From the NCBI RefSeq assembly GCF_020552705.1, contig NZ_JAJBZG010000005.1, positions 558,001 to 622,000 of the forward strand: a stretch of 64,000 nucleotides of DNA, read 5' to 3'. The notes under the pieces were generated by a model. The model made no database searches, was not told where the DNA came from, and worked only from the letters and a program-made list of their open reading frames with translations. Below, one piece after another: positions 1 through 7,795 of this stretch; the stretch's first letter is position 1; each line of letters opens with the position of its first letter. The translations under genes were made by a program, and so were the position numbers. Source of the stretch: Christiangramia sediminis. Lineage in GTDB: Bacteria > Bacteroidota > Bacteroidia > Flavobacteriales > Flavobacteriaceae.

Positions 1-1113
1 GTTTATATGAATTATGACTCTTTTCCAAGGGATGTTAAGGCTGGGGAAAGAATTTTGCTGGATGATGGTAAACTTATCTTTGAAGTGGTGAAAACCAATA
101 AAAAGGATGAAGTAAAGACCAAAGTTATTCAGGGAGGTCCTTTAAAATCTAAGAAAGGAGTAAATCTTCCAAATACTAATATTTCACTGCCTGCTCTAAC
201 CGAAAAGGATATTAAGGATGCAGAGTTTGCCTGTGAAATGGGAGTAGACTGGATGGCGCTTTCTTTTGTAAGACATGCGGAAGATCTTATGGAACTTCAG
301 GAACTTATAAAAAAGCACTCCAAATATAAGATCCCGATTATTGCTAAAATTGAGAAACCTGAAGGGGTTGCTAATATTGATAAAATTGTAGCCTATTGTG
401 ACGGATTGATGGTTGCACGTGGCGATCTGGGTGTTGAAATTCCTGCACAGGAAGTTCCGTTAATTCAGAAGAAACTGGTGCTTACAGCAAAAAAAGCACG
501 AATTCCGGTGATCATCGCCACTCAAATGATGGAGACCATGATCACGAGTCTAACTCCTACGAGAGCTGAGGTGAACGATGTTGCAAACTCTGTAATGGAT
601 GGTGCAGATGCGGTGATGTTAAGCGGAGAAACCTCTGTTGGGCAGTATCCGGTTCAGGTAATCCAGAAAATGGCGCAGATACTTGAAAGTGTAGAGAATT
701 CTCCATTGATCAAGGTGCCACACGAGCCACCACATGTAAGGACCAAGAGATATATCACTAAAGCTGTTTGTTTCCATGCGGCGCATATGGCGAACGAGAT
801 CAAAGCAAAAGCTATTTGTACATTGACCAACAGTGGGTATACAGCATTTCAGATTTCAGCCTGGAGACCCGAAGCGCATATTCTGGTATTCACTTCTAAC
901 AGGAGAATTCTTAATCAGTTAAGTTTACTTTGGGGAGTGAAAGCTTTCTTCTACGATAAATTTGTAAGTACAGATGAAACGATAGATGATATAAATGTCA
1001 TGGCGAAGAAATTCAAATTTGTGGAAACTGGTGATTTTACGATCAATCTCGCTGCAATGCCTATTACTGCTAAAGGAATGGTGAATACCTTGCGTGTTTC
1101 TGAGATAGTATAG
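1..1113 (+). CDS. pyk: Pyruvate kinase, 3' part (gene starts outside the window)
   Basis: C-terminal part of pyruvate kinase, the cytoplasmic last step of glycolysis (phosphoenolpyruvate + ADP to pyruvate + ATP). The frame is open through base 1, so the gene begins outside the window and the Met at base 7 is internal. Visible in order: the end of the B domain, the catalytic-lysine segment IIAKIEKPEGV, the metal-binding stretch VARGDLGVE, the segment IIATQMMETM, then MDGADAVMLSGET and a C-terminal domain ending in TLRVSEIV. A strong terminator follows 20 bases after the stop. Identification is secure; only the N-terminal part is missing. Confidence 0.95.
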   Translation, partial: VYMNYDSFPRDVKAGERILLDDGKLIFEVVKTNKKDEVKTKVIQGGPLKSKKGVNLPNTNISLPALTEKDIKDAEFACEMGVDWMALSFVRHAEDLMELQELIKKHSKYKIPIIAKIEKPEGVANIDKIVAYCDGLMVARGDLGVEIPAQEVPLIQKKLVLTAKKARIPVIIATQMMETMITSLTPTRAEVNDVANSVMDGADAVMLSGETSVGQYPVQVIQKMAQILESVENSPLIKVPHEPPHVRTKRYITKAVCFHAAHMANEIKAKAICTLTNSGYTAFQISAWRPEAHILVFTSNRRILNQLSLLWGVKAFFYDKFVSTDETIDDINVMAKKFKFVETGDFTINLAAMPITAKGMVNTLRVSEIV

Positions 1114-1132
1114 ATTACACAAAAATAAATTT

Positions 1133-1176
1133 AAAGCCACGAATGTATCAATAAGGTATATTCGTGGCTTTTTTAT
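1133..1176. terminator. Two-way intrinsic terminator between pyk and dinB
   Basis: A 12-bp perfect stem (1133-1144 with 1160-1171), extended by five further pairs including two G-U wobbles, closes on a 5-nt loop. Six T follow on the plus strand, and an A-rich stretch before it supplies U for the minus strand. It lies between two convergent stop codons, so it can serve both genes. Confidence 0.85.
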
Positions 1177-2267
1177 TAAAATTTAAATTTCAACTGAACA
1201 AAGATCTCTTTTTTTTCATCTTTTGAATCTCCCTTTTCGGTATTTAGATTAGATAAACTAATTCCCAGTAAGCGTACCGAATTCTTCATTTTTTCCTGGT
1301 ATAATAAGTCTTTAGCAATTTCAAGAATAAGGTCTTTGCCTGATATATAATAATCAATGGTTTTACTCCGGGTTTGTAGGGTAAAATCGCTGTATTTGAT
1401 CTTTAGGGTAATAGTCTTGCCGGCGACCTTACTTTTCTTTAAGCGGCGTTCTATCTCTTCGGCAATATTTTCCAGTCTTTCCAGCATGAAAATTTCGGAA
1501 GAGATATTCTCATTAAAAGTCCTCTCTGCACCCAGCGATTTTCTTATTCGGTGAGGCTTTACCTCGCTTAAATGAATTCCTCGAACCACATTATAAAAAT
1601 GCGCACCGCTTTTACCAAAATGCTCGGAGAGGTATTCTTCAGACTTCAATTTTAGGTCTTTTCCGCTGAAAATTCCCAGCCGATACATTTTTTCAGCAGT
1701 TACTTTTCCAACCCCATAGAACTTTCTGATGTCCAGTTCCTCAAGAAATTCTATTACTTCTTCTGGCTGAACCGTTTTTTGTCCGTTGGGCTTATTGATG
1801 TCACTGGCTATTTTGGCTATGAATTTATTGATGGAAATTCCCGCCGAAGCATTTAAACCCGTTTTTTCTTTAATTCTGTTTCTTATTTGTTTGGCAATTA
1901 AGGTGGCACTGGGATTTCCCTTCTTATTTTCGGTTACGTCGAGATATGCTTCATCCAGGGAAAGAGGTTCTACCAGGTCTGTATATTCAAAAAAGATCTC
2001 TCTTATCTGTCCTGAGATCTCTTTATATCTTTCAAATCTAGGTTTTACGAAGATAAGTTCCGGACAATTCCGTTTCGCGATCACACTGCTCATAGCACTG
2101 TGAACACCAAATTTTCGAGCTTCATAGCTGGCAGCACTCACCACACCTCTTTGAGAGCTTCCGCCAACAGCCACAGCTTTCCCACGAAGTTCCGGGTTGT
2201 CCAGTTGCTCTACCGAAGCATAAAAGGCATCCATGTCTATATGGATAATTTTACGAAGTCTTTCCAC
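1176..2267 (-). CDS. dinB: DNA polymerase IV (Y-family translesion polymerase)
   Basis: Error-prone Y-family DNA polymerase for lesion bypass. Residues 9-20 hold the palm motif HIDMDAFYASVE with metal ligand D11; SLDEAYLD (about residues 103-110) holds the catalytic D105/E106. The thumb has a helix-hairpin-helix (FYGVGKVTAEKMYRLGI) and a little-finger domain follows. The C-terminus, VQLKFKF, resembles a sliding-clamp-binding peptide. 363 residues is normal for the family. The start codon is GTG, chosen because it begins the conserved N-terminus and a TAAATTTG -7 box lies just 4 nt upstream. Confidence 0.93.
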   Translation of the reverse strand: MERLRKIIHIDMDAFYASVEQLDNPELRGKAVAVGGSSQRGVVSAASYEARKFGVHSAMSSVIAKRNCPELIFVKPRFERYKEISGQIREIFFEYTDLVEPLSLDEAYLDVTENKKGNPSATLIAKQIRNRIKEKTGLNASAGISINKFIAKIASDINKPNGQKTVQPEEVIEFLEELDIRKFYGVGKVTAEKMYRLGIFSGKDLKLKSEEYLSEHFGKSGAHFYNVVRGIHLSEVKPHRIRKSLGAERTFNENISSEIFMLERLENIAEEIERRLKKSKVAGKTITLKIKYSDFTLQTRSKTIDYYISGKDLILEIAKDLLYQEKMKNSVRLLGISLSNLNTEKGDSKDEKKEIFVQLKFKF

Positions 2268-2271
2268 CCTG

Positions 2272-2279
2272 CAAATTTA
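2272..2279 (-). promoter_or_regulatory. -7 promoter box of dinB, 4 nt before the GTG start
   Basis: On the minus strand this reads TAAATTTG, an exact match to the Bacteroidota -7 consensus TANNTTTG. Only four bases separate it from the GTG start, so the mRNA is probably leaderless. A TTCG 22 nt further upstream is a weak -33 candidate. Confidence 0.5.
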
Positions 2280-2471
2280 GTGAAACTTCATTTCTGAAGG
2301 CCGAAGGTGCGACGGAAATGACTATTTTCACCTATCCCGACTTCGGAGGGATCTTTACCTTAAACGGAAGATTTATTTCTTCAATTCTGAAATTGAAGGC
2401 GTAGCGTAAATGATTAATTCAGCTTATTCTAAAAATTTAAACATTAAGACCTTTTCAGGGATGGAGCATTA

Positions 2472-2501
2472 TTCGATTTTGAAACATAAAACCTATCTTT
2501 G
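2472..2501 (+). promoter_or_regulatory. Likely promoter of the 2.5-5.1 kb operon
   Basis: TTCG (2472-2475), an 18-nt spacer and TATCTTTG (2494-2501), an exact -7 consensus match; the start codon is 20 nt downstream. The -33 half is weak. Confidence 0.45.
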
Positions 2502-2521
2502 ATAGAGTACATTCTTAACAA

Positions 2522-3190
2522 ATGGAACAAAAAACAGCCATAATTTTAGGTGCTACGGGATTAACCGGAAGTATTCTGCTGGATAAACTTATCAGCGATC
2601 ATAGATACAGGAAGATCAAAGTCTTTTCAAGAAATCATTTGCAACAAAAAGATGATAAGGTGGAAGAATATCTTATCAACCTTTTTGAACTTGAAAAAGT
2701 TGCCGATCTGTTTACTGCCGATGAGGTTTATTGTTGCATAGGAACCACCCAGAAAAAAACACCCGATAATGATACCTACAGGATGGTAGATTTTGGAATT
2801 CCCGCCACGGCTGCTAAACTTAGCAAAAAGAATAAAATTGAAACTTTCCAGGTTATTTCAGCGATGGGTGCCGATGAAAAGAGCAGGTTTTTTTACAATC
2901 GTGTAAAAGGAGAAATGGAAGGAGCCGTCTTAGAACAACATATAGCGAAAACATACATTCTTCAGCCTTCATTGATTGGAGGGGATAGACAAGAGAGTCG
3001 TCCATTTGAATTTATATGGAAAAAAATAATGCGTGTTGGTGACCATCTTTTGGTGGGCAGTTTAAAGAAATACCGCAGTATTCATCCGGAAACTATTGTT
3101 AATGCCATGATATATCTTGCAAACAGCAATTATAGAAGCGGAAGGATAACTTCAGATGAGATCAGGGATATTGCTGAAAGAAATCAATAA
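2522..3190 (+). CDS. NAD(P)-binding oxidoreductase (atypical SDR, HTATIP2-like)
   Basis: Cytoplasmic Rossmann-fold protein of the extended/atypical short-chain dehydrogenase type. The dinucleotide-binding motif GATGLTG is at residues 10-16, and a YxxxK pair occurs in FFYNRVKGEME. Length (222 residues) and pattern fit the HTATIP2/semialdehyde-dehydrogenase-like group found across Bacteroidota; substrate unknown. It is the first gene of a tight unit: the next gene starts 2 bases after its stop. Family assignment is firm, function is not. Confidence 0.75.
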   Translation: MEQKTAIILGATGLTGSILLDKLISDHRYRKIKVFSRNHLQQKDDKVEEYLINLFELEKVADLFTADEVYCCIGTTQKKTPDNDTYRMVDFGIPATAAKLSKKNKIETFQVISAMGADEKSRFFYNRVKGEMEGAVLEQHIAKTYILQPSLIGGDRQESRPFEFIWKKIMRVGDHLLVGSLKKYRSIHPETIVNAMIYLANSNYRSGRITSDEIRDIAERNQ

Positions 3191-3192
3191 AA

Positions 3193-3666
3193 ATGCAGGA
3201 AATAGAAAGGAAGTTTTTAGTGACATCAAATGATTTTAAAGAACAGGCTTCTAAAAAGACACTTTTTATACAGGCTTATTTAAATACTCATCCTGAGAGA
3301 ACAATTAGAATAAGAATAAGTGGAGAGCAAGCCTTTATGACCATTAAAGGAAAGTCTTCTGAGAACGGTTTATCAAGGTTTGAATGGGAAAAGGAAATTT
3401 CAATAGAAGATGCCAGGGAATTGCTGAAATTGTGTGAACCGGGGAAGATCGAAAAATACAGATATCTTATTCAGGTGGGAGATCATATGTATGAAGTTGA
3501 TGAATTTCTTGAAGATAATGAAGGGCTTACTCTGGCAGAAATTGAACTTGAAAGTGAAGAGGAAAAATTTGAGAAGCCCGATTGGATAGGGGAAGAGGTC
3601 ACAGGAAACCTGGATTATTATAATTCAAATCTAATTGCAAAACCATATAAAAACTGGAACTCATGA
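3193..3666 (+). CDS. CYTH-domain triphosphate tunnel metalloenzyme
   Basis: Small cytoplasmic CYTH protein (157 residues). It opens with the family signature EIERKFLV (ExExK) and continues with the alternating charged strands of the tunnel fold (RTIRIRI, FEWEKEI, EVDEF, AEIELESEEE). Relatives hydrolyse inorganic tripolyphosphate or thiamine triphosphate; a few make cAMP. Short bacterial forms like this are most often triphosphatases, but the substrate cannot be read from sequence. It overlaps the next start by 4 bases (ATGA), indicating translational coupling. Confidence 0.8.
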   Translation: MQEIERKFLVTSNDFKEQASKKTLFIQAYLNTHPERTIRIRISGEQAFMTIKGKSSENGLSRFEWEKEISIEDARELLKLCEPGKIEKYRYLIQVGDHMYEVDEFLEDNEGLTLAEIELESEEEKFEKPDWIGEEVTGNLDYYNSNLIAKPYKNWNS

Positions 3667-4166
3667 AAAAACTTTTATTTCTTATGCTCCTGGGATTAGG
3701 AATATCCTGCGTAGAAAACTCAAATAAAGATACTGTGGTAAATGAAGAAAATGAGACCAGGGATTCTTTAGTGAAAAAATCTCCAGATATGGATCAAATA
3801 GAAGCTGATCTTAAAAATATGGGATATCAGACTTTTAAATATAAAGAAGGGGATACTACCTATTTGATGCAGCAATATTATATGGTATTTTTAAAGGCCG
3901 GGCCTACGCGCAGTCAGGATTCAACCGAAGCTGCCGAGTTGCAAAAGCAACATATGGCGCATTTAACAAGAATGTATGAAGAAGGCTATACCAGTTTAAC
4001 GGGGCCAATGGGCGATGATGGCGAACTTAGGGGGATGGTCCTGTTCAATACCGCGACTCAAAAAGAAGCCGATAGTCTGGCTAATTTAGACCCGATGGTA
4101 AAGGCTGGAAGATTAACAGTAGAAGTTCATCCATGGTGGGTGGCCAAAGGAGGTAAACTCAAATAA
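3663..4166 (+). CDS. Lipoprotein with a YCII-like domain
   Basis: A lipoprotein signal peptide ends in a lipobox-like LGISC (Cys 16), predicting an envelope-anchored protein. After an acidic linker, residues about 70-160 form a YCII/YciI-like alpha-beta domain (YYMVFLKAGP, HMAHLTRMYEEGY, GMVLFNTATQKEADSL, VEVHPWW). YCII domains are usually cytoplasmic, so an exported lipidated copy is notable. Co-transcribed with the CYTH gene (4-base overlap) and the DUF5996 gene (4-base gap). Function unknown. Confidence 0.65.
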   Translation: MKKLLFLMLLGLGISCVENSNKDTVVNEENETRDSLVKKSPDMDQIEADLKNMGYQTFKYKEGDTTYLMQQYYMVFLKAGPTRSQDSTEAAELQKQHMAHLTRMYEEGYTSLTGPMGDDGELRGMVLFNTATQKEADSLANLDPMVKAGRLTVEVHPWWVAKGGKLK

Positions 4167-4170
4167 TATT

Positions 4171-5097
4171 ATGCAATCGACCAATGATTTACCGGAACTT
4201 AAATATTTAGGAAACGAAAAGAAGAAACTTACACTGCATCTTTTCTTTCAGATCCTGGGAAAGATCAGAATGTGTTTTACTCCCCGAAAGAATCATTGGT
4301 GGTATATCACCTTATACGTGTACGAAAAAGGTTTTACAACAGGATCTATTCCTATTAATGAAGGATTTGACTCTTTTTCCCTCAATTTAAATATTCTTCA
4401 AAATAAACTCGAGATCACTAAAAGTACCGGTGAATGTAAAGCTTTAGAGCTTTATAAAGGTCTGGCGGTCGCCACATTTTATAATAATCTCATCAACCTT
4501 TTGGAGGATCTTGAAATTCAGGTAACTATAAATTCCAAGCCTTATGACCTTAATATAGATAAGAAGTTTTCAGAAATAACAGACATTCATCATTATGACA
4601 TGGAGTATAGCAATACTTTCTGGCGAGCTTTCTTATGGGTAGATTCTGTTTTTAAAGAATTCAGTGGAAGATTCTACGGAAAAACCTGTCCCGTTCATTT
4701 GTACTGGCATTCCATGGATTTGACGGTGACCCGTTTTTCAGGTAAAAAAGCACCGGCAATGCCTGAAGCGCGAATTTCAGATAAAGATGCTTATAGCCAC
4801 GAATGTATCAGCTTTGGATTTTGGGCTGGAGATGAGAATGTTAAGGAACCCGCATTCTATTCTTATACCTTTCCAGCACCAAAAGATCTGGAAAAAAAGG
4901 CAATTAAACCTAAGCAAGCCAACTGGGTTATGAATAATAACAGCCCAATGGCTGTTTTAACTTATGCCGATCTATCTAAAGAAAAAAGTCCCAGAAATGT
5001 TTTACTGGAATTTTTAGAAAGTACGTATCAAGCGGGTAGTGAACTGGCCGGCTGGGATGTTAAAGAACTCAATGTCCCGCCGCTTAAGGATCTTTAG
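4171..5097 (+). CDS. DUF5996 family protein
   Basis: 308-residue soluble protein with no signal peptide or membrane segment. Its aromatic-rich blocks (NHWWYITLYV, HLYWHSMDLTVTRFSG, HECISFGFWAGDE, PAFYSYTFPAP) match the pattern I recall for DUF5996, a conserved family of unknown function. It ends the operon; its stop abuts the stop of the convergent thioredoxin gene with no spacer and I see no hairpin between them. Confidence 0.6.
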   Translation: MQSTNDLPELKYLGNEKKKLTLHLFFQILGKIRMCFTPRKNHWWYITLYVYEKGFTTGSIPINEGFDSFSLNLNILQNKLEITKSTGECKALELYKGLAVATFYNNLINLLEDLEIQVTINSKPYDLNIDKKFSEITDIHHYDMEYSNTFWRAFLWVDSVFKEFSGRFYGKTCPVHLYWHSMDLTVTRFSGKKAPAMPEARISDKDAYSHECISFGFWAGDENVKEPAFYSYTFPAPKDLEKKAIKPKQANWVMNNNSPMAVLTYADLSKEKSPRNVLLEFLESTYQAGSELAGWDVKELNVPPLKDL

Positions 5098-5394
5098 TTA
5101 AACCGAGGTTATCTTATTTTTGATCTCATGTTTTGGAAGTACGCCAGACTGTCTCCAAACCTGCTGTCCGTTCTTAAAAAGTATCATGGTTGGCACCCCT
5201 CTAACCTGATATTTGGATGCCAGTGCCTGATTCTTGTCTATATCTATTTTTACAATTTTCACCTTATCCCCAAGTTCCTCCTTTAGTTCTTTCAGGATAG
5301 GAGCGAGGCTTTTACAGGGCCCACACCAATCTGCAAAAAAATCGATCAGCACCGGAGTTTGGCTATTTATAATTTCGTTGAAGCTACTTTTCAT
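5098..5394 (-). CDS. trxA: Thioredoxin
   Basis: 98-residue thioredoxin with the redox motif WCGPCK (Cys 24 and Cys 27), the conserved [13 protein letters not shown] segment with the cis-proline, and a GxLPKHEI C-terminal helix. No signal peptide, so cytoplasmic. It is slightly shorter than typical TrxA. Likely a general disulfide reductase; whether it is the main thioredoxin of the cell cannot be told from this window. Confidence 0.85.
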   Translation of the reverse strand: MKSSFNEIINSQTPVLIDFFADWCGPCKSLAPILKELKEELGDKVKIVKIDIDKNQALASKYQVRGVPTMILFKNGQQVWRQSGVLPKHEIKNKITSV

Positions 5395-5457
5395 AATCTT
5401 CTTTTTTCAATGTCCCTAATTTAATAAATACCAGATAAAGTTAAATATAAAGCAAGG

Positions 5458-6297
5458 TTAAAATGTACCAGTCAAACCTACCCTCCCCAGGCCTATGTGC
5501 ATATTCCACGTTATTACCTTTTTCTTATGGACTCCATAATCCCTATCAAAGTTCAGATATTTATCTATCGTGTCTACCACTGCCACGCTTATAGCAAGAC
5601 TTAGACCTACATCCGTGAGCCAATGAGCTCCATTCCACAATCTGGAGACGGGCGAAACTAGGCCTACTCCGATCAATCCTGCTTTAACAAAAGGATTTTC
5701 AAATTGCTTGGATAATGCATACATGGTGGTAAATGATAAGATCGTATGACCTGAAGGGAAAGAATGATATTTACCCTCTTTGCTGAAAGGTTCAAAGCTG
5801 CCTTTACCCTCATTAGCTCCAGGTCTTGCACGTCCCACAACTGTTTTGGAAATAGTCTGAATAATTCCTGATGCTGACGCCGCAGAGATCATTAAAACCC
5901 CGGTTTTCCTGATTTTTTCATTTTTAGTGAATAGACCAACCAGGTAAACCGCACCGGTTACTCCGTAATTATTTTGGGGGCTTCCAAAATACCATCCAAA
6001 GTCTCTAATAACACCAGGCACATCATCTTTCTGCTTAATGAAATATTCACTGGTTTCTTCATCAAATATATAAAGCGCAGCAGTACCTGCAACTACAGCC
6101 CCGGCTGTTATAAAATCATCTTTTTGCCATTTAAGCGGAGCGGTATATGCTTTCTTCAAACCTCCAAAAGCACTTACACCATCATATTTCATCAATTCCC
6201 AGCTAGTTGGAAGACTATCATTTTCCTGAATTTCCTGACCAAATACTCCAGCATTTATCAAACAAAAAAATAAGAATACAAGGATAATTTTTTTCAT
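5458..6297 (-). CDS. PAP2-family phosphatase, exported
   Basis: PAP2 (type 2 phosphatidic acid phosphatase) protein. All three signature motifs are visible: KTVVGRARPG (KX6RP), SFPSGHT, and SRLWNGAHWLTD (SRX5HX3D). I chose the Met that begins a signal peptide (MKKIILVFLFF, cleavage near VFGQ); a longer in-frame start 30 bases upstream would add ten residues before it and is less likely. It lies 80 bases behind the efflux operon, separated by a hairpin. Substrate unknown; lipid phosphates or undecaprenyl pyrophosphate are typical. Confidence 0.8.
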   Translation of the reverse strand: MKKIILVFLFFCLINAGVFGQEIQENDSLPTSWELMKYDGVSAFGGLKKAYTAPLKWQKDDFITAGAVVAGTAALYIFDEETSEYFIKQKDDVPGVIRDFGWYFGSPQNNYGVTGAVYLVGLFTKNEKIRKTGVLMISAASASGIIQTISKTVVGRARPGANEGKGSFEPFSKEGKYHSFPSGHTILSFTTMYALSKQFENPFVKAGLIGVGLVSPVSRLWNGAHWLTDVGLSLAISVAVVDTIDKYLNFDRDYGVHKKKVITWNMHIGLGRVGLTGTF

Positions 6298-6313
6298 AAA
6301 CTTTAAATATTTG

Positions 6314-6347
6314 AAAAGTGACCTCAAACCCTAAAGTATGAGGTCAC
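6314..6347 (-). terminator. Hairpin ending the efflux operon (weak terminator or attenuator)
   Basis: A perfect 9-bp stem, GTGACCTCA (6318-6326) with TGAGGTCAC (6339-6347), encloses a 12-nt loop; on the minus strand it is followed by TTTT. It sits between the outer-membrane channel gene and the PAP2 gene, so it could end the efflux transcript or let only part of it read into PAP2. Confidence 0.5.
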
Positions 6348-6376
6348 ATTCAACCAACAACTAACAATAAAACTAA

Positions 6377-7774
6377 TTATTTCCAGCCTCCACCAAGGGC
6401 CTCATAAAGGTCTACTATGGCTTTTAACTGATTGTACTTGGCATTTGAAAGGTCTAAACTGGAGTTCAAAGCATTCTCCCGGGCAGTAAGCACCTCGAGA
6501 TAATTTGCGAGACCATTATTCAATAATTCTTCAGAATAATCTGTAGCCAATCCGTATGCCTCATATTCCTTCTGTTTTACTTCAATTTTATTTGTTGCCG
6601 CTTCGTAGGAGTAAAGCGCATCAGATACTTCTTTGCTGGCGGTTAAAATGGCTCTTCTAAATTCCAATCTTGCCTGCTCCTGCTGAGCTTCTGAAACTTC
6701 ATATTCGGTCTTTATTCTTCTTCCGTTAAGAATTGGTTGCGCCAATCCTCCCACGATGGTTGCGAATAAAGAGTTTGCACTAAAGAGGTCCCCGGCATCA
6801 AGTGCCTGCAAGCCCCCTGTTGCGCTAAGAGTAAGCGACGGGTAGAAGTTGCTCCTTGCAGCATTGGTAAGCTCAAAGGCGTTCATAAGCGCATATTCAG
6901 CAGCAATAACATCAGGTCGGTTTCGTAATAACTGTACCGGTACTCCAATATTTAATTCGGTAGTGATCTCCTGGTCTTCAAGCTCTGATCTTTCAATTTT
7001 CATGGGAGCTTCTCCCAATAGTATAGACAAGGTGTTTTCAAGCAGTCGCTCCTGATTTTTAAGGTCTATTAAAATTCCCTGGGCGGTATATAGCTGGGCT
7101 TCGGTTTGTTTCACCCCAACTTCAGTAAGATTGCCTGCATCTTTTAAAGCTTGGGTGGTTTCTAGACTATTTTCCCTGTTTTCTATGGTTTCTTCAGTAA
7201 TCTTTATTTGTTCATCAAGACTTAACAATTGATAGTAAGTAGAAGCAATACCTGCTATCAATCTAGTTTTTACAGCCTGATGTGCGGCGATACTTTGAAG
7301 GTAACTGGCATCAAAAGCACGTTTCTGGCTTCTGATCTTTCCCCAGATATCGGCTTCCCAGCTAAGATCTGCACTAAGCTGATATTGATTCACAGAGCTA
7401 AAAAGACTACCAAACTGGCTATTTTGAGAGAATTCCTGATGGGTGAAAGTTCCATTTCCATTTAGCGTGGGAAGATAGCCAGCTTTCCCCTGCTTTACAT
7501 AAGCTTCTGCAGCGATGATCTGCTGAAGGGCAATCCTGATATCGATATTATTCTCAAGGCCCTCTTCAATATAATCCTGAAGTATGGGATCTGTAAACAT
7601 CTCTGTCCAGGAGACATTGGCCATATTCAGGCTGTCCTTTTCAATATTGTCGGTTCGGTAATATTCTTCCTTAACCACTTCCGGCTGATCGTAGTCTTTT
7701 GCCACAAAACAGGATTGAAGGCTTAGAAGACCAATACCGGCAATAATGAATTTATAATTTATTATTCGTTTCAT
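6377..7774 (-). CDS. RND efflux outer-membrane channel (OprM/NodT-type lipoprotein)
   Basis: TolC-like outer-membrane factor, 465 residues. The signal peptide ends in SLQSC, predicting lipidation. The two repeated halves of the family are evident from the Leu/Ala/Gln-rich coiled helices (DIRIALQQIIAAEAYV; ARLEFRRAILTASKEVSDAL) and the strand segments (YPSLTLSATGGLQALD). It should form the exit duct of the tripartite pump encoded just upstream (21-base gap). Last gene of the regulator-adaptor-pump-channel set. Confidence 0.9.
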   Translation of the reverse strand: MKRIINYKFIIAGIGLLSLQSCFVAKDYDQPEVVKEEYYRTDNIEKDSLNMANVSWTEMFTDPILQDYIEEGLENNIDIRIALQQIIAAEAYVKQGKAGYLPTLNGNGTFTHQEFSQNSQFGSLFSSVNQYQLSADLSWEADIWGKIRSQKRAFDASYLQSIAAHQAVKTRLIAGIASTYYQLLSLDEQIKITEETIENRENSLETTQALKDAGNLTEVGVKQTEAQLYTAQGILIDLKNQERLLENTLSILLGEAPMKIERSELEDQEITTELNIGVPVQLLRNRPDVIAAEYALMNAFELTNAARSNFYPSLTLSATGGLQALDAGDLFSANSLFATIVGGLAQPILNGRRIKTEYEVSEAQQEQARLEFRRAILTASKEVSDALYSYEAATNKIEVKQKEYEAYGLATDYSEELLNNGLANYLEVLTARENALNSSLDLSNAKYNQLKAIVDLYEALGGGWK

Positions 7775-7795
7775 CTTAAATGATACTTTTCTGAA

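Larger units (their letters stand above)
2268..2521. other. Intergenic spacer with degenerate repeat-like sequence
   Basis: A 254-bp non-coding gap between divergent genes. It has a GC-richer stretch (about 2295-2360) and phrases such as GCGACGGAAATGAC and CTTCGGAGGGATC that resemble short dispersed intergenic repeats I associate with flavobacterial genomes. That association is from memory and unverified. No open frame of note. Confidence 0.3.

Noticed and set aside
1135-4810. The 16-base word AGCCACGAATGTATCA occurs at 1135-1150 and 4795-4810
   Set aside because: One copy is part of a terminator stem, the other codes for conserved-looking residues of DUF5996; no wider similarity, so chance is likely.
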